Source: CADEDV01 sp964412375 (lineage in GTDB: Bacteria; Bacteroidota; Bacteroidia; Chitinophagales; Chitinophagaceae). From it: a DNA stretch of 64,000 nt. A program made the position numbers and the translations under genes. This document shows, in pieces, positions 39,337 through 47,997 of this stretch. Under the pieces are notes generated by a model that did not search any database, was not told the DNA's origin, and was given only the letters and a program-made list of their open reading frames with translations. How positions within the stretch are numbered: position 1 is the stretch's first letter; the number at the start of each line of letters is the position of its first letter. The stretch spans positions 31,864 to 95,863 of the forward strand of contig CAYPOD010000012.1 of NCBI GenBank assembly GCA_964412375.1. Reading direction: 5' to 3'.

Positions 39337-41817
39337 TTACTGGCCGCCCTGTCCTACCCTATTTTGCTCTTCCTGGCTGGCACTATTGCGGCGTCTTGGC
39401 GGTGGGTTCTGCTGGTTGTTTTTGCCAAACCGGTATGTGAAACTCATGGTAACCTGCCTGTTGTCCCACCGGTTCCGGATCCTGTTGTCAACAATACCAA
39501 TTTTCGTCAACCCTTCATAACGCTGCAACCAGAAGGGGTCACGAAGATTGAGCCGGAGAGTACCTTTTCCTTTCATGATCGTTTTCTGTCCGCCAAAACT
39601 TATCATATACATAGGCTCACTTTGCGATAATTGCTCTATCGTTTTTGCCCGGTAAAATCCTGAAATTTCGGCCGACAATCCCTGTTTGATCGTAAAGGTT
39701 TGCGTCATATTGATCATGAATGAGGTTATTGCCGTATCAACAGGCTGGTTGTCATAAAATCCCTGGTAACGGTTATTAAAAATATTGGTGAACAGATTCA
39801 GGTTCCACCATTTTGTCACCGGTATTGGTGCGGTGATGGACAGACCTATATTCCGAAATTTCGCCACATTCTCCGGTGTCAGGAATAAAATATTTTTATC
39901 ATTCACATCCGGTTTGATGATCTGGGCAAGCACATTATTGGTGGTATTATAATTAAGTGTTGAGATCAGCCTGCCCTTAAAAGCATGACTCAGTTCAATA
40001 TTGTGAGTGAACTGCGGAAGCAGGAAGGGATTCCCTTTGCGAAAGGATAATGAATCAAGAAAATAAATAAACGGGTTCAGGTCCTGGTAATTGGGCCTTG
40101 TCACTCTCCTGCCGTAAGAAACGGTAAGTTGGTTTGAGCTATTCAGTTCATAACTAATAAAAGCTGTAGGGAAAAGATTCGTGAAGTTGCGGGTGAAAGC
40201 GGAGTCGTTTGAAACCTGCAGCCCTTTGGCATTTGTGTTTTCCAAACGCAAGCCGGTTTGAAATGACCATTTCTTCACTTTGGCGCTATAGTTCGCATAT
40301 ATTGCATTTATATTCTCATCATACTTAAAATGATTGGTCCGGCTGTCGTTTACCCAATCAGCTCCGTCCCATCTAAGGTATTCCACCAGGTTATCATTCT
40401 TTACATAGCTGCTCTTGATACCGGCTTCAAAACGGGCCCCATTTTTCAGCGGGTGAACATAGTCTGATTTCAACGAGTAAATAGCAATGTCTGCAGGCAG
40501 TCGTCCTTGTAGTTCCAGGTTGCCCAGCAATTGATCTGCCGGATTATAAAAATCGGTTCTCAGGTTATTTTTTAACTCGTTGTCATAAACGATATAATCA
40601 AGATCGGCAGTAAACTCTCTGCCCGTTGAGTCGAAAACATGACGGTAATTAAAATTGGCGCTGAAATTCCTGAGGTTGTTCCGGTTGTCAATATTTGTAA
40701 TCATATAACCTGTCTGGTTATACGCAGCATCATATTGACCGGTGATCGTTACCGGTGTCGGAAGACCAGACAGCGCAAAGCCGCTTATCACCACACCCAG
40801 TGTATTTTTTTTATCAGCAAAATAGTCAAGGCCCAGCTTGACCGTATGATTGTTATTCCTGTATTTGAATCTTGTTTCTGTTTCGATATGACCATTCAGT
40901 TCTTTGTTATCGTTCAGCACCCTTCTATCCAGCAGCAGGCGATTGCGGCCCTGGTTGAAATTGGGATTATAGTTGCCAAAGAAATTGATCTTGTTCTTGC
41001 GATAATTGAAATTGAAACTGTTTTGGTTCTTGGGCATCACATAGAGTGCTCCATCTGAAGTATGCTTGTAAAAACTGGTGGTCAGGGCTGTCATTACCGA
41101 ACCATTAAACCCGGCCGCTCTGCCTTTTTTTGTTTTAATATTGATGATGCCGGAATTACCAGCCGCATCATACTTCGCCGAAGGGTTGGTCATGATCTCG
41201 ATCTGATCCAAAGCAGACGCCGGTGTATTGCGGAGTAGATTTGCAAGGTCTGCAGCAGATAAGAATGTTTGTTTTCCATCCATCATCACAATGACACCTG
41301 CTTTTCCCCGCAGGCTGATGTTGCCATCGTTGTCCACACTGATGCCTGGTGATTTTTCCAGCACTTCCAATGCAGTGGCGCCGGCACTGGTGGGTGAAGC
41401 TTCCACATTCACTATGGTCTTATCAATTTTTGTTTCGATGAATGGCTTTTTTGCCGTCACCGTCACAGCCCCGGCTACTTTTGCCGCTTCCGACATGGAC
41501 AACATTTCCACGGTGACAGAAGGCTTATCCATACTGACCGTAAAAATTTTGCTGAATATTTTATCATACCCTACAGACGTCAGGGCTAGCAGGTACTGAC
41601 CCGTAGCTACTTTGTCAAACTGGTATTTACCCGATCTGTCTGTTGCTACTGCTTTGACCAATGCTGAATCTTTTGCCCGCAACAGGGATACTGACACTGA
41701 CTGCAATGGCTTTTGATTGTTGTCGGTTACGGCTCCGGAGATGGTTCCGTTATTATTTTGCCCAAAAGCAAAATAAATTCCTGCTGATAAAAGCAGGGTT
41801 ATCAAAGTTTTTTTCAT
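39337..41817 (-). CDS. TonB-dependent-receptor-like outer-membrane beta-barrel protein, copy 1
   Basis: The 826-residue protein has a signal peptide (residues 1-19, F-A-F-G-Q). A CarboxypepD_reg-like beta-sandwich follows (about 24-105, G-T-I-S-G-A-V-T-D), then a plug-like domain (about 125-235, V-L-E-K-S-P-G-I-S-V-D...N-S-G-I-I-N-I-K-T-K). The rest is a large OMP_b-brl barrel. The last barrel strand (S-F-T-Y-R-F-G) is followed by a polar tail with Q-N-R-V-G-Q-G-G, conserved in the paralogue at 42122. It probably binds or transports a peptide or other ligand across the outer membrane. The cargo is unknown and no SusD partner is present. Confidence 0.88.
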   Translation of the reverse strand: MKKTLITLLLSAGIYFAFGQNNNGTISGAVTDNNQKPLQSVSVSLLRAKDSALVKAVATDRSGKYQFDKVATGQYLLALTSVGYDKIFSKIFTVSMDKPSVTVEMLSMSEAAKVAGAVTVTAKKPFIETKIDKTIVNVEASPTSAGATALEVLEKSPGISVDNDGNISLRGKAGVIVMMDGKQTFLSAADLANLLRNTPASALDQIEIMTNPSAKYDAAGNSGIINIKTKKGRAAGFNGSVMTALTTSFYKHTSDGALYVMPKNQNSFNFNYRKNKINFFGNYNPNFNQGRNRLLLDRRVLNDNKELNGHIETETRFKYRNNNHTVKLGLDYFADKKNTLGVVISGFALSGLPTPVTITGQYDAAYNQTGYMITNIDNRNNLRNFSANFNYRHVFDSTGREFTADLDYIVYDNELKNNLRTDFYNPADQLLGNLELQGRLPADIAIYSLKSDYVHPLKNGARFEAGIKSSYVKNDNLVEYLRWDGADWVNDSRTNHFKYDENINAIYANYSAKVKKWSFQTGLRLENTNAKGLQVSNDSAFTRNFTNLFPTAFISYELNSSNQLTVSYGRRVTRPNYQDLNPFIYFLDSLSFRKGNPFLLPQFTHNIELSHAFKGRLISTLNYNTTNNVLAQIIKPDVNDKNILFLTPENVAKFRNIGLSITAPIPVTKWWNLNLFTNIFNNRYQGFYDNQPVDTAITSFMINMTQTFTIKQGLSAEISGFYRAKTIEQLSQSEPMYMISFGGQKTIMKGKGTLRLNLRDPFWLQRYEGLTKIGIVDNRIRNRWDNRQVTMSFTYRFGKNNQQNPPPRRRNSASQEEQNRVGQGGQ

Positions 41818-42005
41818 AACATGGCTATAATTGAAAAGATGGTTATCTAAAATTGAAATAAAATCAATAGCTGTTTGACAGTTTTATGACAAGTCACAAC
41901 CATTTCGTGTTAAAGGGTGAAAATTTCTTTCCGATACACCGACGGTAATTAATGCTTATAACCGACCATTTTCACATTTTCACCTGTCTGTTTTTTACCA
42001 AAAAC

Positions 42006-42039
42006 AAAAGACCCGTCACTGCTGATGTGAACGGGTCTT
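42006..42039 (-). terminator. Intrinsic terminator downstream of copy 2
   Basis: AAGACCCGT (42008-42016) pairs perfectly with ACGGGTCTT (42031-42039). On the minus strand it is followed by TTTTGTTTTT. It lies 83 bp past the stop codon of the gene at 42122 and insulates it from copy 1. The remainder of the 304-bp gap (41818-42121) is AT-rich with no visible gene. Confidence 0.8.
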
Positions 42040-42121
42040 GTCTGTAAGAGAGAAAACTAATGACTACTGCTCTGCTGAAAAATTTTCAGATAAGGTTATG
42101 GGTTAATGGTCTGCAGAGCTG

Positions 42122-44581
42122 TTAATTCTCGCCTCCGCCTCCTACACGGTTTTGTTCTTCACTGGCACCACCGGTTCTTCTTTTCTGCCCGTTCACTTTT
42201 CCTTTGCTGAACCGGTAGGTAAAGCTTATGGTAGCCACTCTTGAGTCACGAACCTGCTGGAACTGTGCATCAATATTGCTGAAACGGCTTTCTCCTTTTA
42301 TGCGTTGCGTATAAAGCACATCTCTCACACTGAAACGAATTGAACCTTTGTTATCCAGGATCTGTTTGCCTATACCCAGGTTCATCATACCAAATCCATA
42401 TATCTTAAATACACCTTCCACACCGGGAGTTCTGTAAAATCCACTCAGCTCAGCGCTCCAGGTTTTTCCGAATTTGAACTGGTTAGACACATTGAACTGA
42501 CCGGTTGTAGCTGTGAACTTTGCCGGGTCATTATTGACAATCCCTTCAAAAAGGTTGTTATACACATTGACCCATGCATTGGCACTCCACCATTTTTTCA
42601 ATTGTCCGCCGGCACTGACAGATATCCCATACTGACGCTGGGTGGCAATATTGGATTTCCTGATAAAGGTTTCATTCATATCAGGATTTTGTTCCAGCAC
42701 CTCCGTGATGATATCTGTTGTCTTCGTATAATTCAATGTAGTGGTCAAAAATCCCTTGTAAGTATGCCTGAGTTCAACATTATGACTGAACTGCGGGCTC
42801 AGGTTAGGGTTGCCCTGCTCAAAAGTGTATTTGTCAAGAAATTCAATAAAAGGATTCAGGTCTGCATAGTTCGGACGGTTGATCCTGCGGCCATAATTCA
42901 ACACAAATGTGTTTTTATCGTTCAACGTATACTGGAGATAGGCTGTAGGGAAAAGCTGCGCATAATCTCTTGTGAATTTTTCGCCGGTGGTCACCTGGTT
43001 GCCTTTTGCATTGGTATGCTCCATCCGCAATCCAAACTGGCCCATTAATTTTTTACTGATGGGGCGGCTATAGTTTACATAAGCTGCATTCACATTTTCT
43101 TCGTAGATAAAATAATTGCTGCGGCCGATGTCACGAACCCTTTCGCCATTCAGCAGACTGTCATAGATGGCGTTATTATCAGTTTCTACAAAGCCGGTTT
43201 TGAAACCCGCTTCAAACTTTGCGCCGTTCTTGAGCGGATGTACATAGTCCACTTTTGCTGTATATATCCTGATGTCCTGGGGCAAACTGCCAAGCAATGT
43301 GTCAGGAACAAAAGTCGGCTGGCCATTGGTTCCATAATAAGAATTGATGAGAAACTGCTCGTTATGGGTGCGATAAGTAAGATAGTCAAGATCGGCGGTT
43401 ATCTCTTTACCTGTTGAATCAAACACATGTCTGAAATTAATATTAGAACTGAAGTTTTTCCATTTTCTTTCACTGCCGGTTTCGGCACGGGTGATACTTT
43501 GCAATACCCTGTTTTCATCTGCAATGTTTACATCACTGCGGTTAGAAAATGTACCCGGATTGCTGAATCCGCCCAGGACGACACCAATGGTGGTTTTCTT
43601 GGATGCATAAAAATCCATTCCAAGTTTGCCATTGATGGATTCAAACTGATCCTTAATCCGTGATTCCTGGTCAAAATGCGATTTAAGCTCTTTGGTTGAT
43701 CCATCTATGAATTTTCGTTGTATGTCGAGATTGTTGAAGTTTTCCCTGTTGCTGTAACCCACATTTGCAAAAAGGTTTACTTTATTCTTGCGATAGTTGA
43801 AATTGGCAGACTCGTTCCATTTCCCATAACGTCCCTGGCCATAGTTCAGGGAGACACTACCGGTGTAACCCACTTGTTTTGTCTTTTTTGTTTTGATATT
43901 GATGATACCACTATTACCAGCTGCATCATATTTAGCCGGTGGGTTGGTCATCAGTTCTATCTGGTCCAGCTGGTTGGCATTCATGCTGCTGAGCAGGTTA
44001 GCCAGTTCGGGACCGGAGAGATATGAAGGACGACCATCTATATAAACCTGTACTCCCGACTTTCCTTTCATGCTGATGTTGCCATCTTTATCAACCTCCA
44101 CACCTGGCGATTTTTCCAGCACTTCCAATGCTGAAGCACCAACATTGGTGACAGCCGCTTCCACATTCACAATCGTTCTGTCTAATTTTTGTTCAATCAG
44201 CGGTTTTTTGGACGTCACCGTAACACCGCCTACCGATTTCGCAACCGGGATAAGTTCTATTGTTTTTAATGTAACGGCAGGATTGGCTGATGTTATTTCA
44301 AATAGCTCAGAAAATCCTTTTTGGTGACCTACCGCAGTGATAGATACTATATATTTCCCGGCAGACACGCCTTCAAAACTGAATTTGCCGGATTTATCGG
44401 CCACACTCATTTTGACCACAGACGAATCCCTTGCGTTCAGCAACGTGATGGTGGCCGATTCAACTGTTTTGGTGTTGCCGTCTATAACTGTTCCGGATAC
44501 TTTACCAAAGTTGGTTTGCGAAAAGCTGACAAAGGAAAAGGTTGTTAAGGCGACTGTCAGCAAGGTCAATAGTTTTCTCAT
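42122..44581 (-). CDS. TonB-dependent-receptor-like outer-membrane beta-barrel protein, copy 2
   Basis: This 819-residue paralogue of the gene at 39337 has the same layout: signal peptide, CarboxypepD_reg-like domain (about 28-110), plug-like domain with V-L-E-K-S-P-G-V-E-V-D and N-S-G-I-I-N-I-K-T-K, and OMP_b-brl barrel. The C-terminal tail again carries E-E-Q-N-R-V-G-G-G-G after the terminal S-F-T-Y-R-F-S strand. Tandem duplication followed by divergence of the barrel is likely. A TAATTTTG promoter element is at 44627-44634. The LytS/LytTR genes lie just upstream on the same strand and might control it (inference). Confidence 0.88.
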   Translation of the reverse strand: MRKLLTLLTVALTTFSFVSFSQTNFGKVSGTVIDGNTKTVESATITLLNARDSSVVKMSVADKSGKFSFEGVSAGKYIVSITAVGHQKGFSELFEITSANPAVTLKTIELIPVAKSVGGVTVTSKKPLIEQKLDRTIVNVEAAVTNVGASALEVLEKSPGVEVDKDGNISMKGKSGVQVYIDGRPSYLSGPELANLLSSMNANQLDQIELMTNPPAKYDAAGNSGIINIKTKKTKQVGYTGSVSLNYGQGRYGKWNESANFNYRKNKVNLFANVGYSNRENFNNLDIQRKFIDGSTKELKSHFDQESRIKDQFESINGKLGMDFYASKKTTIGVVLGGFSNPGTFSNRSDVNIADENRVLQSITRAETGSERKWKNFSSNINFRHVFDSTGKEITADLDYLTYRTHNEQFLINSYYGTNGQPTFVPDTLLGSLPQDIRIYTAKVDYVHPLKNGAKFEAGFKTGFVETDNNAIYDSLLNGERVRDIGRSNYFIYEENVNAAYVNYSRPISKKLMGQFGLRMEHTNAKGNQVTTGEKFTRDYAQLFPTAYLQYTLNDKNTFVLNYGRRINRPNYADLNPFIEFLDKYTFEQGNPNLSPQFSHNVELRHTYKGFLTTTLNYTKTTDIITEVLEQNPDMNETFIRKSNIATQRQYGISVSAGGQLKKWWSANAWVNVYNNLFEGIVNNDPAKFTATTGQFNVSNQFKFGKTWSAELSGFYRTPGVEGVFKIYGFGMMNLGIGKQILDNKGSIRFSVRDVLYTQRIKGESRFSNIDAQFQQVRDSRVATISFTYRFSKGKVNGQKRRTGGASEEQNRVGGGGEN

Positions 44582-44913
44582 TGTTGTTGTTTTATGATTC
44601 AGTACTCAGTTTTAATTATTACAGTCCAAAATTAAGTACCTTGTATTGCCAAGTTCATTGTTTTAAATTAAACGGCCGTATTTTATGATGGGCGGCCGTT
44701 CATCGGGTTCTGGAAATGTGACGCATAACTCTTGTCCGGGTTACAGCCAGGGATGAGTTTAGGACAAGCGGGCAGAATCGGGTGATAAACGGTAAGTCAT
44801 TGAAAACGATTAAGAACTGAGTCAAAACTACATCGATATACCCCGCATTTCAAGCTATTTTGGGCGAAATGCTGCTTTACTTGATTAAATGGAGTAAACG
44901 TGCCGGTGAACTG
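44582..44913. other. Regulatory intergenic region with three inverted repeats
   Basis: This 332-bp gap has no gene. It holds a promoter element for the outer-membrane protein gene and three perfect inverted repeats: AACGGCCG/CGGCCGTT (44671-44700), CTTGTCC/GGACAAG (44731-44768) and GCATTTC/GAAATGC (44845-44872). The first is followed on the minus strand by TTTAATTT and could end the LytS/LytTR transcript. The others are candidate operators or mRNA hairpins. Confidence 0.5.
44627..44634 (-). promoter_or_regulatory. Candidate promoter -7 element (TAATTTTG)
   Basis: Exact TAnnTTTG match on the minus strand, 46 bases upstream of the start codon at 44581. A TTG lies 15 bases further upstream, slightly close for a -33 element. 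Confidence 0.45.
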
Positions 44914-45678
44914 TCAGAGCCCGAATTCTTCCTTGATTGCATCGTGGTATGTACGGCCTGAAGTGAGCCGTGTGCCGGCTTTATCATCCATAACAAAAAG
45001 GTAACGGCTGTTGAAATGCCGGTGCATTTCCTTGATCTTATCCTTATTTATAATATATGACTTCTGGATGCGGTAAAACTGCGGGGGAAGTTTTTCGACC
45101 AGGGCCGTCAGCGACTGGTCGGTCAGGTGTTTGGAGCCGTCGGTTGTATAAATAAAAACATATTTATCCTGGGCCTCCAGGTAAGTTATCTGCTCAAATC
45201 GCAATAACGTTATCCTGTCGCCGGTTTTGATGGGCAGAGCAGTAGCTTTTTGTGGCGCCTGGAGTTGTTTGATAATATCCTGCAAGCCTGAAATATTGAT
45301 AGACTGGTTGAGCCGGCCAAATTGCTTTAGTTTGCTGATGCTTTGTTCTAATCGTTCTTCCTTTATGGGCTTCAATAAATAATCAATGGAGAAATTCTCA
45401 AATGCTTTTATCGCATATTGTTCATAAGCCGTGGTAAAGATCACATTGGGTTTGTGCTGCAGTTTTTCCAGCACTTCAAACCCGGTGAGGTCAGGCATTT
45501 GAATATCCAGGAAGACCAGGTCTGGTTTAAGTTCTTCTATTTTCCGGATAGCCTCTCTCCCGTTTCCGGCCTCATCTATTACCAAAACCACATCGCTGTA
45601 TTCCTGCAACAGATTTTTCATCAACCTTCTTGCTGCCGGTTCATCATCTATCACAATAGCTTTATACTGCAGGTTCAT
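44914..45678 (-). CDS. LytTR family response regulator
   Basis: This 254-residue regulator has a receiver domain (residues 1-120) with acidic pocket Asp11/Asp12, phospho-acceptor Asp58 (V-F-L-D-I-Q-M-P), Thr82/83 and Lys103 (L-L-K-P-I). A LytTR DNA-binding domain occupies about residues 150-254 (I-T-Y-L-E-A-Q-D-K-Y-V near 165). The gene overlaps the histidine kinase gene by 17 bp, so the pair is translated together. Targets are unknown, but the outer-membrane protein gene immediately downstream is a candidate. Confidence 0.93.
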   Translation of the reverse strand: MNLQYKAIVIDDEPAARRLMKNLLQEYSDVVLVIDEAGNGREAIRKIEELKPDLVFLDIQMPDLTGFEVLEKLQHKPNVIFTTAYEQYAIKAFENFSIDYLLKPIKEERLEQSISKLKQFGRLNQSINISGLQDIIKQLQAPQKATALPIKTGDRITLLRFEQITYLEAQDKYVFIYTTDGSKHLTDQSLTALVEKLPPQFYRIQKSYIINKDKIKEMHRHFNSRYLFVMDDKAGTRLTSGRTYHDAIKEEFGL

Positions 45679-46831
45679 TTTTAACCAGTTTATAAATGTT
45701 CACCGTTACCTGTTTGCGGGGTTCATTGCTGAAATGTATATCATACTGACCCGGAAAAAGCAGGTCCAGTTTGTCAAAAACACTTTTCACGCCGTAACCC
45801 GGAGTTATTTCCTCCGGAAATGCAGGGCCGTTGTCGGCCACCACCATTTGAAGCCCTGCGTTATTTAATCTAACCTCCAGTTTTATTTCCGTCATCCTGC
45901 CTGTAGCCTTGAGACCATGCTTAACAGCATTTTCTACAATGGGCTGAAGCAAAAACCGGGGCACTAAATAATGGCGGGCATCCTCATCCACCTCCAGCGA
46001 ATAATTCAACTGGTCTTCAAACCTGATCTTTTCGATCTGCAGGTACACTTCTGTCATTGCAACTTCGTCACTCACGGTGGAATAATTGTTATTACTGTAA
46101 TTAATGCTATAACGAAAAAGATCGGCCAGTGCTATGGTCATCTTTCTTGCTTTTTTTCCATCGGTGATGGAAAGGTCAGCAATGGAATTAAGGGCATTGT
46201 ATAAAAAATGCGGGTTTACTTTTGAATGAAGGGCATCTAATTCAGCTTTTGATTTCAGTGCCAGCAGCTTCGTTACTTCTAGTTCTTTCTCATTCAGTTT
46301 ACGTTTGCGGTCGAGCTCTACGTATTTAACACCTGTATATATTAAGCCTGTCAGCATGGAGTTTATATAGGCAAACACTAATGTTGCATGAATCTCTTTA
46401 AAGCTCATGCCATTATCCAAATAATTAATCAAGCTATAAATAAAAAGCGCCAAAACAATGATGGACAATATGATCACCCCGTGATGTTTGACGAAAGAAA
46501 GAGATTTTACTGCCGGTATGCGGCTTATTAAATGGACGATATTATATACAAACAATACTATTATGGCACTTTGCCATATTTGTTTAAAAAGCAGGTGCAA
46601 AAGCTCTTTTCTTCCGGCACCAGCCCGCAAAGCAATTTCCGGGGACTGAATGGCAAAAAAGGCAAGCAATACCACTATTGCAACAGTTAAAACGGATAAG
46701 TTATTCCTCAGCCACTTATTCTTTACCTTTTGAAAAAGCCTGTTGTAAATAGAGAAAAGATAAATGGCAATAGCAAAAAGGGCAGTAGAACAGAGGATGA
46801 GAATAAGCTGTATAACTATGTGCTTTGGCAT
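45662..46831 (-). CDS. LytS/YehU-type sensor histidine kinase
   Basis: I chose the ATG at 46831 (389 residues, M-P-K-H-I-V-I-Q-L). The frame is also open to 46900, which would add 23 residues, so the start is not certain. Four predicted transmembrane helices occupy about the first 175 residues. A coiled linker follows, then a His_kinase domain with phospho-acceptor His in N-P-H-F-L-Y-N-A-L-N-S. The HATPase motifs are P-I-V-E-N-A-V-K-H-G and V-A-D-N-G-P. No extracytoplasmic sensor domain is visible, so the signal may be sensed in the membrane. It is paired with the overlapping LytTR regulator. Confidence 0.9.
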   Translation of the reverse strand: MPKHIVIQLILILCSTALFAIAIYLFSIYNRLFQKVKNKWLRNNLSVLTVAIVVLLAFFAIQSPEIALRAGAGRKELLHLLFKQIWQSAIIVLFVYNIVHLISRIPAVKSLSFVKHHGVIILSIIVLALFIYSLINYLDNGMSFKEIHATLVFAYINSMLTGLIYTGVKYVELDRKRKLNEKELEVTKLLALKSKAELDALHSKVNPHFLYNALNSIADLSITDGKKARKMTIALADLFRYSINYSNNNYSTVSDEVAMTEVYLQIEKIRFEDQLNYSLEVDEDARHYLVPRFLLQPIVENAVKHGLKATGRMTEIKLEVRLNNAGLQMVVADNGPAFPEEITPGYGVKSVFDKLDLLFPGQYDIHFSNEPRKQVTVNIYKLVKNEPAV

Positions 46832-46977
46832 AAAACACAGGCAAGATAAAAAAAAGCTATTGGCAAACAGGCAGGTCATTCGTAAAGCGACATTTTTCAA
46901 GGGTGAACTGATTATACCGGAAGTAATCGTTATAAATCAATGTCTGAATGGTATTATATTGCAGCCAAATTTTCTGC

Positions 46978-47994
46978 ATGGTCATAGATTTCAGATCGGA
47001 CACCGTTACGCAACCTACTGCCCCAATGCTGGAGGCAATGATGAAGGCAAAAACAGGTGATGATGTGTTTGGCGAAGACCCCTCGATCAATGAGTTGGAG
47101 CATATGGCAGCAGCTATGTTTGGAATGGAGGCAGGTATCTTTTGTCCTTCGGGCACCATGACCAACCAGGTTGCCATCAAGTGTCATACACAGCCCGGCG
47201 ATGAGGTGATCTGTGATGAAAGTGCACATATTTATCAATATGAAGGTGGAGGAATAGCCTACAATTCAGGGGCATCCGTTAAACTATTACATGGCAACAG
47301 GGGAAGAATAACAGCTGATCAGGTAAGAACTGTTATCAACCCGGATGATCCGCATCGGGCAAACACCAGTTTGGTTTGTTTAGAAAACACCAGTAACCGC
47401 GGCGGCGGCAGTTGCTATGATTTTGAGGAGATCAAAAAAATAAAAGCTGTATGTGCAGAAAACAATCTTGCTTTTCATTTGGATGGTGCAAGGCTATGGA
47501 ACGCATTAGTGGCAAAGAACGAAACAACCAAACAATATGGTGAAACCTTTGACAGCATTTCTATTTGTCTCAGCAAAAGTTTGGGTTGCCCTGTTGGCAG
47601 TGTATTGCTGGGAAAAGAAGATTTTATTAAAAAAGCGAGACGTGTAAGAAAAGTATTCGGAGGTGGCATGCGGCAGGCAGGATTCTTAGCGGCAGCAGGC
47701 ATTTATGCGTTACAACATCATATTGCACGACTGTCCGAAGATCATCTTCATGCCCGGCAGATCGCTGAAGCAATTGCAAAGAAAGATTTTGTAAAATTTG
47801 TGCTGCCGGTGGAAACCAATATCATCATTTTTGAACTGCATGATTCGCTTTCTGCCCCGGCGCTGGTAGCCACGCTGAAAGAAAATAATATACTTGGCTA
47901 TGCCATTGCTGCCAACCGGGTGCGGCTGGTGCTGCACCTCGACATTAGTGAAGAAATGGTCAACAGAACAATTGATGTGATAAATCAACTATAG
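46978..47994 (+). CDS. Low-specificity L-threonine aldolase family enzyme
   Basis: I chose the ATG at 46978 (338 residues, M-V-I-D-F-R-S-D-T-V-T-Q-P), where the family begins; ten further codons upstream are open. This PLP-dependent fold I enzyme has the Schiff-base Lys in S-I-C-L-S-K-S-L-G-C-P-V-G-S near residue 199 and the PLP-ring stacking H-L-D-G-A-R segment near 165. It would split threonine or allo-threonine into glycine and acetaldehyde. It is divergent from the histidine kinase gene and is followed 3 bp later by pgi. Confidence 0.93.
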   Translation: MVIDFRSDTVTQPTAPMLEAMMKAKTGDDVFGEDPSINELEHMAAAMFGMEAGIFCPSGTMTNQVAIKCHTQPGDEVICDESAHIYQYEGGGIAYNSGASVKLLHGNRGRITADQVRTVINPDDPHRANTSLVCLENTSNRGGGSCYDFEEIKKIKAVCAENNLAFHLDGARLWNALVAKNETTKQYGETFDSISICLSKSLGCPVGSVLLGKEDFIKKARRVRKVFGGGMRQAGFLAAAGIYALQHHIARLSEDHLHARQIAEAIAKKDFVKFVLPVETNIIIFELHDSLSAPALVATLKENNILGYAIAANRVRLVLHLDISEEMVNRTIDVINQL

Positions 47995-47997
47995 GCT

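Noticed and set aside
40639..41058. 139-codon plus-strand frame opposite the outer-membrane protein
   Set aside because: It is antisense to a clear plug/barrel coding region, with no start-region signal and no recognisable domain.
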